Translations under genes and position numbers: made by a program | Notes under the pieces: model-generated | Database searches by the model: none | Told to the model about the DNA's origin: nothing | What the model saw: only the letters and a program-made list of their open reading frames with translations | Shown: in pieces, positions 1 to 15,936 of the stretch | Layout: the number at the start of each line of letters is the position of its first letter | How positions within the stretch are numbered: position 1 is the stretch's first letter | Source: Boswellia sacra | Lineage: Eukaryota; Streptophyta; Magnoliopsida; Sapindales; Burseraceae | NCBI GenBank assembly: GCA_013180625.2 | Contig: SNVD02013250.1 | Span: forward strand, 558,001 to 622,000 | Length of the DNA: 64,000 nucleotides | Direction: 5' to 3'

Positions 1-3000
1 CTTCTATTATAATTAGAATAACTCCACATAAACTTATAAATATAAATGTAGGAGTTGAGAATCAATTCTAATTATGAGACAGAGAAACACGAGGTATAGT
101 TTCGAGAAGATAAGATGTTAACGGAAATACTTTTATGGCTTTAATTTATCTTCTATCTCATCATCTATAAATGTTAAACTATGTTAAATGTGGTGTCTAT
201 TTTTGATATGTACTTTTTTTTTTTTGCTTATTATAAATCTAGATGTTTAATATATTTTCGCGCAATTTCTTAGATAAGGGATTTCATTTGAGAAGTAAAC
301 TGCGTTGTAGCTCTTATACCATTTTAATTTATGGTGTAACAGTACACCAAATAAACACTAATATGCATTAATTTTAGGGCAAGAAGAGCTACACACCACA
401 GAGAAAGCGAATGCAGTAATGTATAAAAATTGTATCATACAATGCATCCCTTTAAAAAAGACCCCACGCAGCCACTATCTTTGGGACTCCGGTTTCATAG
501 CATAACAGAGTACCTTTGGAAATATGCATCTCTCTATTAGCAGACATATTAACTAATGGCTTCAAAAAATAACATAAATGGATTTTCAATGCCAAAACAT
601 ATTAATAGTATTATCTAAAGGAATATTGCACTAAACCAACTTGATTTTTTATTGGCAACCCAAAGCCTGAAAAGGAAGCATAATGCATTAATTATTTAAA
701 GGAAGGCATTAGATTGATAGCAAGACCCCAAAACTTCAAAAATTTCGCGCTGTTAGAAGTAATGAACTGATAGAAACAATTGTTATCTGCTTGCGATCTC
801 ACTGGCACTATAAAGACAGAACTGAACATATGCTTAACAAATAAAAACACAATTTGTTTTTCAAATAAAGTAAAGAGGAATCCTAAGAAGACGCAAATTC
901 AAGCGGAGAAATTCTTGTTTCTGCATGCAAAGAAGAAGAAATTTTTTTTGTGAAAAGTTAGAGGCTTGAATATATGCTTTAAGAAATCAGAAACTACCTG
1001 GTTAGTTAAACCAACTTGAAGTCGAAACGAGACTTGAAGTGGCACAAAGGAGCAAAGCAATTATCGATTTATTATTAAATTAAATTAAACTAGCTAACTC
1101 GAGTTGATCTGGGAACGTTACTAAAACTTCATAATCACTAAATGGTAGTCAAGTTTCTAATGATTATTTTTGGCCCATAAATTTAACAAGATATATAAAA
1201 TAAATCACCATAATATAAATATCCAAATTTTTTAATATTAATATCATACTTTGCAGATTTGGTGAGATTACCAAATCAATTGAATCATTGAATAGTCATT
1301 AAGAGTTTTCATTTTATTTGAAAAATCATGGCCCTTTTGATTTTAAACATATTTCATTAACATAATTTAATTGAATTAATAATATAATATCTGAGTTTAG
1401 GATATTGATTCAAGTGATAAAATTTGATATTAGATTCGTTGGAGTCATTTGAAATATCGATATTCTTATAAAAATTAATTAGAGAATGACCTGAATCGGA
1501 GACCAGCATTTATAAGAATAATAATAATAATAACATCTAGCCTCACTTTGTTATTTTTCTCAAAGTAATAATATTAAAAAAAAAGGATAAACTCTACTGA
1601 AATCAAATGAATTGAACCAAATGAATAAAAACGCAAAAGAAAATTCATAAATTAGAAAATTAATAAAAGACACAGTTTTGAACTTTTGTGAAGCACTTTC
1701 GAGGAGCGAATCTGTGACTCACGAGTAGAAATATCCCCACTTCCCACCCCACGTGAACGGCTTACGTGTCGAATCAATTCTTACCCAGCAGAATCTTCGT
1801 AATTTCCACTGTGGACCCATTTAGAATCAAGTTTTTCGAAATCCGAAAAGTCAAAAAAAGAAGAAGGGAAGCGGAGAATGATCCGGAAATGAAAACGACG
1901 TTGTTTTAATACCTATACAACAAAACGACATTGCAGTAGTAGCCACCGATTTGTCGTATCTGCGTTGCTGTTCCACTTGTCGACGTTCCTTTTGTCGGTT
2001 TCTGGTTTGTAAAGTGATGGGTAACTACACCACGTAGTTTAACGAATCGAGACACATTTGCCCAAATTTTTATTTTTATACGTTGAAAAAAATATTAGAT
2101 TTATAATTTATTTATAATTAAAAATTTATATAATCTAAATTGATAAGATATTAATAAATAAATAAATAAATAAATATATTATTTAATTTAATATTTTTTA
2201 TTTATTTTTTTATTATTTAATAGTATTTTATTGATTTAAATTATATAAAAAATGATTATAAATATGTGATAGATATAATATTATTATATTTTATATTTTT
2301 TAAATATTATCGCAAAAATCGAGCACGTGGACATGTTGTTGATAAAGTCCACAGATTTAGATTTCTAAGAAACATGGTTATGAGTTTACAGTGAGATGCG
2401 AGGCTTGGTTAGGCAGCTGCTGCCGGAATCCTTTCCTTGCATTTTATGGCCCAACATTTGGTAAGCTTGGAGAGCAGGATATATACCTGCCTAATAATTT
2501 TAAGATGGATGGTCGTAATTAAGTAATTGAATAGAACCAAAAAATGGACCAGTGGGTGCATTTAGCAGTATTTCGTTTACAGTCAAAAGGTACGTGATAA
2601 CATAACGGATAAAAAATAGCGCATTTATATATGTTGTTCCTTTGATGCACATAATTTGTTTAAGAATTATACTATGATATAAAAAAATTAAATTTCATTC
2701 CAAATAATCTGATATTATTGTACAAGTTATTATTTCATTAATTTGTTTATTTAATGAATGTTATATCCATTAACACATTATTTAAGATAGGATTTAGGAT
2801 AGTTTTTAATAAAAAGAGAAATATTAAAATCTATAATTTAGATAAATAATGGAATCCATAAAATCTAACTTGACACAAAGTTAGTGATTTAGGTAGGTCA
2901 TCTTTTATTTGTTATAAATTCCTTAAATTTATTTTAATCCATCTAATAAAGTTGTGTCATGATTAATAGACTTGATTATTTAAGTTGATTGTATCTAATT

Positions 3001-3290
3001 AATATTATATTTGTTATGTTACCATGTCATATGTAATTTGTAGTATAAGACATCAACTAGATCCAAAATAATAATATTATTTAAGATAGGATCTTTGGCA
3101 GGACATCTTTGACAGGACATCTATAACTTACATAAACAACATATTCAATAAACAAAAACACACGTGACGTAATAAATCATTTTTATCGGAAAAAAAAAAA
3201 TCTAGATGGTTGGTCATGTCACATGTGACTCCTATTAATATTTGTATTAACCTAACAAATACGTAACTTAACTCTCCCGAGAAATCGCCA
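1..3290. other. AT-rich intergenic DNA, no gene seen
   Basis: No reading frame of convincing length or similarity is visible on either strand. The stretch is AT-rich with simple runs, for example (ATA)n near 1520 and (AAAT)n near 2150-2175. An AT-rich inverted repeat around 2082-2295 is listed separately. The last 300 bases form the upstream region of the serine decarboxylase gene. Confidence 0.6.
2082..2295. repeat. AT-rich fold-back (MITE-like) inverted repeat
   Basis: The left arm around 2110-2155 (TTTATATAATCTAAATTGAT) pairs with the reverse complement of about 2225-2265 (TTTATATAATTTAAATCAAT). The pairing continues outward imperfectly, and the loop holds the (AAAT)n run. This looks like a decayed, very AT-rich MITE. 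No target duplication could be identified, so the ends are approximate. Confidence 0.4.
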
Positions 3291-3298
3291 CTATAAAG
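3291..3298 (+). promoter_or_regulatory. Probable TATA box of the serine decarboxylase gene
   Basis: CTATAAAG lies about 325 bases upstream of the ATG. It is followed by a pyrimidine-rich leader containing a CT run near 3396-3408 and no upstream ATG before 3620. A TTTTTCAG/G acceptor-like site at 3563-3571 leaves open a 5' UTR intron. Confidence 0.5.
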
Positions 3299-3619
3299 AC
3301 AATATTGACAACTAACATCTCCACTCCTCTGAGAAGGCAGCCCTCAAAGCAACTCTCAACTTGTGTCTCGGTTGTACCGGGAAGAGGAGTGTCAATCTCT
3401 CTCTCTCCTTGAACGAATCAACAGCCTCACTCCTAGCCAATCAGGTCCCAGATCTGCTATTCCTCTCTCAACTCTCCAATAACAACTCAAATAATAATTA
3501 AAAATAAAAAATTTAGTATCATCGATAAAATTTGAGAGAATTCAAATCAACTCTCATTTCTGTTTTTCAGGCTTTAAAGTTTAATTGTTTGCGTATTGGT
3601 AGCTGATTTTGGTTTAGTT

Positions 3620-6600
3620 ATGGCTCAGATCGTACAAGTGGACGGCGGTTTGAAGCACTTGAACGGAGGGCTGGTGGAAGCGGTGATGTTGGAGTTCGAT
3701 CCGATGGCTGTGGTGGCGGAGCCGTTACCTCCGGTTGTGACGGAGGAGAATGGAGTGGTGGTGAAGGAGAACATAACTGATGCTGAGAGAGAGATTGTTT
3801 TGGGGAAGAACGTGCACACCACGTGTCTGGCCGTGACGGAGCCCGATGCAGACGATGAGTTCACTGGTGACAAGGACGCTTACATGGCTGGTGTCTTGGC
3901 TCGGTACAGGAAGACGTTGATGGAACGGACGAAGCACCATTTAGGTACGAATAACGGAAAACGGCATCGTTTAGTAGCACACATGAATGTTATACTTCGT
4001 TTATTTTGATTCATCACGTGTTCTCTTGCCGGTAAAGATATCAATGGTAATAACATTTATAAATCAGGTGATGCATGTTGCTAAAATGAATTTTGTTACA
4101 ATTTATTAAATCTATTTTGTGATCTAATAATTTTTTAATATTATTGGATTAATGTGTTAATATTTAGTTTAGAAATCGATGGACAAGAGGGGGTGAAAAG
4201 ATTTTTGAATATAAAAGAAAACAAGAAAAGGGGAAAAAATATTCTACTTGAAGTGGGTGATTGTGAAATATATGATACAAAATACAATGCTGGGTCTCCG
4301 CTTGTTTGAAATTCAAAGATATAGCCTGTTTATTGTAGTCGAACTGCATGCCTACTAGTCTAAGTTCAGTAACTTTGATAATGGGTACTCATTATGGGAG
4401 TAGTCCATTCAAGTACTTTTGTGCTTTTTGAAAGCAAAAAGCTAAAAAGCATAGTTTTGGTTGCACAGTCGAAAATAAGTCTTCGCTTTTTGGAGAAGGA
4501 AACTGCTGTTCCTGGCAAAAGCAAATTTTTTAGTAAAATATTCTCAAGTCTCTAACGTCACACTCGAGGGTGGCCTAAATGGTCTCTTTAAATCAATGGT
4601 TTTCGCCAGAGCAAAAATTAGAATAACAGAAAGCAATGAGACAATTGTTAAACGTACTTTTTAGTCGAAAAATTACAAATTCTAAGAATCACAATTTAAA
4701 AAACAAAAAAAGAGCATTCAATAAAAGGCCGAATAATTTGTAGCCGAATGTTTTACTAATCTCTGTTTTAGCATTCAGCGGGATTCTCTCTCTCTCTCTC
4801 TCTCTCTCTCTAGATTTGATTTGTAATAAGAGTTGCTTAGCATGACAAGGGCTTACACTCTTATCAGACACGTTGAAAACTATCTAGCGAGTAGAGTATG
4901 TTGCACCCTTCTGAATTAAGTGACTGATGCCTTGGCATCAGATTTTGGTATAGGGCCGGCCCGACTAGTGAGTAGTGAGTACTGTCACCTTTTTTTTATT
5001 ATTGTAACCGACCTGGTGTTGCTCCTTCTTAGCCTGTAGAAATCTAAGCTGATTGATTGTCCTGCAAACTTTCAGTTTCATGGTATACTTGTACAATCTA
5101 GTTGTCATTTTAGTTACTATGCCTAAATACTATTTATCACAGGAGGCACAAGGAGTATGGTCACAGTTAATGACGATGATGTGAATAACTCTCTGTCAGT
5201 CTAATCTTTGCATTTGGTTTCTGATTTTATTTTTCTATTATTTTATGTCTAATTGTTAGCATCGTTGCAGGTTATCCTTATAATCTAGATTTCGATTATG
5301 GTGCTCTCACTCAGTTGCAGCATTTCTCCATCAACAACCTTGGGGATCCATTTATAGAAAGCAATTATGGTGTTCATTCAAGACAATTTGAAGTTGGTGT
5401 TTTGGATTGGTTTGCCCGTCTATGGGAGTTAGAGAAAGATGAATATTGGGGTTACATTACAAATTGTGGTACTGAAGGCAATCTTCATGGAATTTTAGTT
5501 GGGCAAGTATTGTAACTTTTAGCTTTCGGTACTTATTGTTCATGTCATAACAGTTTATCTTTTCTGTCAAAGATGCCTGAAATAGATTATAATTTGATTG
5601 CGCAGGAGGGAGGTTTTTCCAGATGGAGTTCTGTATGCATCAAAAGAGTCGCATTATTCTGTCTTCAAAGCAGCACGTATGTATAGAATGGAATGTGTGA
5701 AAATTGAGACACTGATCTCTGGTGAGATAGATTGTACTGATTTCAAAGTCAAACTACTTGCAAACAAGGACAAACCAGCTATCATCAATGTTAACATAGG
5801 TCTCTCTCTCTCTCTCTCTCTCTCATGCCCACCCACTGACACTGTACACCCTCACACACTAACACAGAGATGCAAGTGTGTAAGGATCACAGAGTTGATT
5901 TGATATACCTTTATTACAGGAACAACTGTCAAAGGAGCTGTTGATGACCTTGATCTTGTGATAAAAACTCTTGAAGAAAGTGGATTTAAGCATAATCGCT
6001 TTTACATTCATTGTGATGGAGCTCTCTTTGGACTCATGATGCCCTTTGTGAAACGTGTAAGTCATCATTTTTAACCCTTCTAACAACATAAGGAGGCTCA
6101 AGGATTTAAATTGGCTTCCCCTTAGCCTTTATAATGATTTTTTTTTTTCCACATGATCTGATTTAATTGCCTTTTCTCCTCACTTGGGTTCTTAATAACA
6201 CAATCAGCCAATCATTTTGTGCCCCCTTGCTGTCAGGATTAGTTTGGTTTGAACTGAAGGGCTTAGTATCTCCTAATGTTCCATGGTGTAGTATGATTGT
6301 TAACCTGCACATTTTGAATCATCGTCTGCATCTCTATGAGGTCAATCATACATGCTAGGCACTTGATTGCATCTCATATTTTTGAATCTGACCAGTTCTT
6401 TTCATCTATATTTCTTGGTATCGCTATAGCATCCTGGGGTACCTTTCAAATTTAGCGAGGTTTCCTTTGAAAATTTTATTGTTTTGTATAGCTGTCTTTA
6501 GTATGTTTGTTTGCTTCCTCTTACATTTGATTAAACCTTAGATGAGTTTAATTCTTATACGCGGTCTAATGCTCCTGGCCTTTATTAATCCTTTGTCTTG

Positions 6601-7187
6601 TTATTTTTGTGGATTAACAGGCGCCAAAGGTTACTTTTAAGAAACCCATTGGTAGTGTGAGTGTCTCTGGCCACAAGTTTGTGGGATGTCCAATGCCTTG
6701 TGGTGTTCAGATAACAAGAATGGAGCATATTAATGTTCTTTCAAGTAATGTCGAGTATCTTGCTTCAAGGGATGCGACAATCATGGGAAGCCGAAATGGC
6801 CATGCTCCCCTCTTCCTCTGGTACACCCTTAATAGAAAAGGTTATAAAGGTTTCCAGAAAGAAGTCCAGAAGTGCCTTAGAAATGCTCACTACTTGAAGG
6901 ACCGCCTTCTTAGTGCCGGGATTAGTGCCATGCTCAATGAGCTTAGCAGCACAGTTGTATTTGAGCGTCCCCAAGATGAAGAGTTTGTTCGAAAGTGGCA
7001 GCTAGCTTGCCAAGGTAATATAGCACACGTGGTGGTAATGCCCAGTGTTACCATTGAAAAGCTGGATGATTTCTTGAACGAGTTAGTCGCGCAACGCTCA
7101 ACTTGGTATCAGGAAAGAAAACTTCAGCCTCCTTGCATTGCAGCCGAGATAGGGGGTGAAAATTGTGCTTGTGGTCTCCATAAGTGA
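3620..7187 (+). CDS. SDC: Serine decarboxylase, PLP-dependent, five exons
   Basis: Exons are 3620-3944, 5271-5502, 5606-5799, 5920-6056 and 6621-7187. They join in frame to 484 residues, matching the usual plant length of about 480. The protein belongs to the group II PLP-dependent amino acid decarboxylases. In plants this enzyme converts serine to ethanolamine, the head-group precursor for phosphatidylethanolamine, choline and betaine, and its Arabidopsis gene (EMB1075, At1g43710) is needed in embryos. Visible family marks are [16 protein letters not shown] (exon 2), [40 protein letters not shown] (the PLP-contacting Asp) and [17 protein letters not shown], where Lys315 is the expected Schiff-base lysine. 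The first ATG in the leader was taken as start; an upstream TTG in frame was rejected. Intron 2 is GC-AG (donor GCAAGT at 5503); the others are GT-AG. The donor of intron 3 runs straight into a CT microsatellite. The gene looks intact. Confidence 0.95.
4785..4811. repeat. (TC)n microsatellite in intron 1 of SDC
   Basis: About 13 uninterrupted TC units lie within the 1.3-kb first intron of the serine decarboxylase gene. Confidence 0.9.
5801..5824. repeat. (TC)12 microsatellite at a splice donor
   Basis: The CT tract begins at the second base of the intron 3 donor (G5800-T5801) of the serine decarboxylase gene, so the first 25 intronic bases are almost pure CT repeat. Confidence 0.9.
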
Positions 7188-7736
7188 TTAATTGTTATCT
7201 TTTGCGGATTCTCTTGTTTTGTAGCAAAACTCATGATTTTAATAGAATCTGCATTGGTTTCAGTAAGCATTTTTGGAAATCGTTTACGGTGTTTCACATC
7301 GATTGAATTTTGATATACCCCTCTTCATACTGCAATGGCCTAATTGGCATTACTCGGCTGGTAAAACAAAACGCTGCCATTATGTAATTACAGTGACAAC
7401 TATTGACCTTAAAACGAATGGATGGAGGAGTTTCAATCTTCTATGCATGCGAGTTATTATTGGGATAATAATAACAAAACAGTTTATGCATAACAGCTCA
7501 TTAGTAATATGTATCAAGGAAGAACGAAACAGTTTTATTGGGATAATTTATACATAACTTGTCTTTATCATGGAAAGTTTATATATAAACTTTACTATAC
7601 ACAGAAGTATATTGAAAGTAAAACCTGCTATATATAATATATATCTTGCTTTGCATGATCCTCAGCAGAAGATGGCCATTTCCTGTCTCCTTTTATTCTC
7701 CTGGTTTTGTTGAAAGTTCGAAGTGCTACAAATGCT
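7188..7736. other. Shared 3' region of convergent genes
   Basis: These 549 bases separate the stop codon of the + strand decarboxylase from the stop codon of the - strand P450. They must hold both 3' UTRs and polyadenylation sites. No other gene is visible. Confidence 0.6.
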
Positions 7737-10040
7737 TCATAGGGGCTCGATTATAATTGGATATTTGTTTCTAGGCATCCGAACAAGTGTTGGCTGCACT
7801 GAGTCATCTTTCTCCAAAGGTCTCCACCTGTGATGAATATTACCAATGTTAGCGTTGAGCACAAAGCTTCCCAACCACAGCCCAAAAACAAAGCCATCTA
7901 CATAGAAAACAGAATTATCGTATGCTTAAAATCATCCAGTATTAATAAACTCTGCCCTAGACTAGATGGTCTTTTCTATTTGTTCATTAACATTTTTAAT
8001 TTTTATGTTGTTGTTCATCTTACTTGTATTTGCAAACAAGGTGATGGATGAAAATGGAGATTTCAAGTTTAGCCAGGTTGATTCCAGGACACATACGTGG
8101 TCCACTGCCAAATCCGAGAAAGCTGAAAGGCTTGATAGGTGCCTGCAATTGAAAAGAATATAATATTTCCTGGTGTGCATTTGGGGAGACAGCAAAAAGC
8201 TGATTCAACAAATTTAAATGAGCTCACATCAAATCTGGACGGATCAAACTTTTCAGGATCTGCGAAAATTTCAGGATCATGATGAATAGAAACAACGTCC
8301 AAGTTCAGTGACCAACCTTTCTTGATTTTACATCCTGGAATAATCAAAACGAATCAATAATAGTAATTCATATTTCTGCAGAAACTATCAGCATTTGCTG
8401 TCTTTCCCGAGTCATACCATCAATCTCGAAATCTGCAGCAGCTTTTCTTGAAAACCAAGGCAATATAGTGGCTCTACGAAGAGTTTCATTGATCACCTGG
8501 ATTTCAATGTTGGAAAATATCAAGAATTAGTGAGCTTCCAAAGGGTTATCACTTTTCTAAAAGCTTATGCAACTCACTTTGGCCGTGTAAGGCATGTTGT
8601 TAACTTCAGACCATGTAAGACTTGCTCCACCATTTCCGTTTGCTTGTATTTCCTGGTGTTCCTCCTGTAAAGTCACCACCAAATTACAATTGGAGCTCTC
8701 CAGCAGAAAAAAGAAAAGCTAAAATTTTTCTGCAAATTGTGAGGTTGATATTACTCTAAGTTGTTCCAGAACAGCAGGATTTTCTTCAAGGAATTTGATG
8801 AGCCATGTGAGAGCAGCAGTTGTGGTGTCATGACCTGCTACTAGTAGTGTTAATATGTTGTCCTTAAGCTGTTTATCAGTGAGTTTATCTTCACTATCAT
8901 CTTTATCAGCTGCTTTGCTATGTTTCATTATCAGGGACTCCAGGAAATCTTGTCGGAAGCTTTTGCCACTCCTCCTTCCCGAAATTATAGAGTTCAACAT
9001 GGCATACATCCTATCCCGAGCCTGTCAAGATTGAATATTGTATCCGAAAATATTTTTACCTTATCTTCTGGTTGCAACTCTATTGAGTCAAATAACAAGT
9101 TTTTAAGTTTGTTAACGCAAACTAAAAAGACTTGGACTTTTAATCTGATTAAGGATAAAAATTTTACCTTGATACCACGATTAAAAGCTGTTCCAGGGAG
9201 CTTCAGGGGCAAGGAAGCAAATGATGCAGAAATGAGCTTGAAATTGGCGCGAAACTTTTCCTGCTCCTCTCCAGTGGGTTCCAAGCTCATTATCATGTTG
9301 CCGATCACTTTCAGAGTGAACTGCATGAGTCAAAAAGATCCGTTATTCTCATTTCAAGGATGTATAGATGGCCTAATGCACTATTCACTATATTCGAGAC
9401 TAACTGTTGAGGCCTCTTCAAGAACAAGCACAGTTCGTCCAGGCCATTGATCTAACGTTTCAATTGCTAGTTTGTTAATGAACTGAAAATATTTTTTTAG
9501 GCCATCAACTGAAAGGGGCTCGGCGATGAGTCGTCGGAGCCGTTTGTGCTCTTCTCCACTTGTTTGGAGCAAGCTGGTCGGACCCAGTACTTGCTGCCCT
9601 GTGTAAAAAAGGTTCAAGCTCACCATTCCATCTTTGCCTGTTAACAAGATTTTACTTGCCTCTCTCCCTGTCATGAACACAGTGAATCTCCCCAACACAA
9701 AAGTTTTGAACACTTTTCCATACCTGAGTTAAGTTCATGGTTAAAGAAATGTAAAAAAATCAAAGTGGCTTCAACAGCTTTGACATGCAATAATATATAG
9801 TTCTTAATTTGGTTGATTAATATTTAATTACCTCTGCTGCCTCTCCTTCACAAACCTGTATATACCAGATGGGCTAGAAAAATCTGATAAAAATGAGAAG
9901 CTTTCACCTACTATAGGCCACCCCAAGTTCCCTGGAATTACCTCCATTGCTTTTGGAGATGCCCATGATTTCCTCAGGTAGAAACCCGAAAGTACAAACG
10001 TTGTTATGAGCACAATGATCAACAAGAGGCTCAGTTCCAT
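7737..10040 (-). CDS. Cytochrome P450, CYP85 clan, CYP722-like, nine exons
   Basis: Minus-strand exons are 10040-9832, 9723-9405, 9320-9168, 9021-8755, 8664-8578, 8496-8418, 8334-8228, 8142-8024 and 7827-7737. All have GT-AG borders and join to 476 residues without a stop. Residues 1-25 form a hydrophobic membrane anchor, followed by a short proline-poor hinge and IPGNLGWPIVGES. The I-helix oxygen-binding motif AGHDTTT is at 289-295, the K-helix ETLR at 349-352, DPEKFDPSRF in exon 7, and the haem loop FGSGPRMCPG at 418-427 with Cys425 as ligand. GRFTVFMTGREASKILLTGK, LSVDGLKKYFQFINKLAIET and SIHHDPEIF resemble CYP722 members, known for oxidising carlactonoic acid and related strigolactone precursors in the ER. 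Family placement rests on remembered similarity; CYP722A, B or C cannot be chosen. CYP90, CYP707 or CYP724 are less likely alternatives. The gene appears complete and functional. Confidence 0.88.
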
Positions 10041-11426
10041 TCTCAGTCAATGAATGTGAACGCAAAGGTGACCAAACACAATGTTCAATTCTACTCTTTC
10101 TTCTCTTGTTATTTAAACTGATTCTAGATTCACGTTAAATTCAAAGTGCTAGCTCCAACTTTGGAACATATGTGCCCAATGACAAATAAAAGAACTTAGC
10201 TTAGCTATCTACAATGTTGTCTCGTGTCTGAATCTGATAAGCACACATGTGATTGAGTTGTATTCACACATATCCTCTGGCTGGATTTTGGAAATCTTCT
10301 CCTCGTTTATTCAATTGATTCGATTTACTGATTATCAAATGGGTAACATCGATCTTTATTGTTATTATCAATTTACCTCCAATTTTCATGTCACGTCAGG
10401 AAAAAGAAACAACTTCTAGAACGCTTAATTGGCTTAGTCTTTGGCAGTAACTAATCTGCCTCTTGTGTTGCCACCTTCGGTGTTGTTGTTCCTCAGTAAA
10501 TTTGAGAAACAAGTCAGACAAAGTCACATTCCATCCTAATTCATCATATATGTTTGTATATGTACTGTTCTGTGATGCCACTTCGGGATGCCCGATACGG
10601 CTGGGATGCGGGATCCGATCCGTTCAGTAAGATGTGGCTTTAATATTGTTTGCCCTAAAAATTGTTGTACTATTTGATAGACAATAAGTTGAATGGTTAC
10701 ACTAAAGAATGTTCTCTCTCACAACAGTACTCTGTAGAATTTATTCATGCAACTCCACTAACCAGAATGCTGGTCTAAGAATCTTACTTCGATATGTTAT
10801 TTTGATTTCATGCTAGATTTATAGGTATAACATTATTTTTTTCAAAATTTGTCACCGATTTATTACTTAAATTTTGTTGAGGTAAATCCCAAATTAAAAA
10901 GATTATTTATGCAATACAGATCGAAACGGGGTAATTTATTAATTATACTGTTAATGTTGGGTGTAAAAACTGTAATACCAATAAATCAACAGGCCACTCC
11001 TGCACTTGACTTTGCTCAAATAAATAAAGAAGTTAAGATGGATTTCTTGCTTACAGCAGTAGATTATGTTATGCGCCGATAGGATATAATTCCCTCGGGG
11101 AAAGAACGAAGATGACTAGATCACAACAACTCCAGATGCTAACTGTTACAAAATATATAAATAACGATAACAACAATCATCCAGCCATCAATTACCATTA
11201 CCACCTAATTTTCTACACCATGATTCAAGTAATTTCTATCCTATCAGTAACATAGCCATGTGCGCAACTGATACAAGGGAGACTGATCTGAGAGAGACAC
11301 TCTTCACAACCTTTACCTGCAACACATATACACATTTCTATATACAAAGATACCAACTAGCATAAATGATCCTCTACACCTTAAAAGATTAGATATATCC
11401 GCCAATTAAAGTGCTTTGAATTGAAA
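10041..11426. other. Intergenic region between P450 and bZIP
   Basis: It holds the P450 promoter and the bZIP 3' UTR; both genes read on -. A 61-residue minus frame at 10396-10581 and a 77-residue plus frame at 10849-11082 resemble nothing I recognise and are probably chance frames. Confidence 0.5.
10110..10117 (-). promoter_or_regulatory. Possible TATA box of the P450 gene
   Basis: Read on -, TTTAAATA lies about 70 bases upstream of the P450 ATG (10040), followed by a purine-rich leader. The spacing suits a short 5' UTR, but the motif is weak. Confidence 0.3.

Positions 11427-15936
<4,510 letters not shown>

Noticed and set aside
3625..3940. Minus-strand frames of 82 and 71 residues over SDC exon 1
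   Set aside because: They are mirror frames of a well-supported coding exon.
8920..9450. A 176-residue + strand frame over the P450
   Set aside because: It spans exons and introns of the minus-strand P450 and resembles nothing.
10396..10581. A 61-residue minus frame between the P450 and bZIP genes
   Set aside because: No similarity recognised, and it is short enough to be chance in this region.
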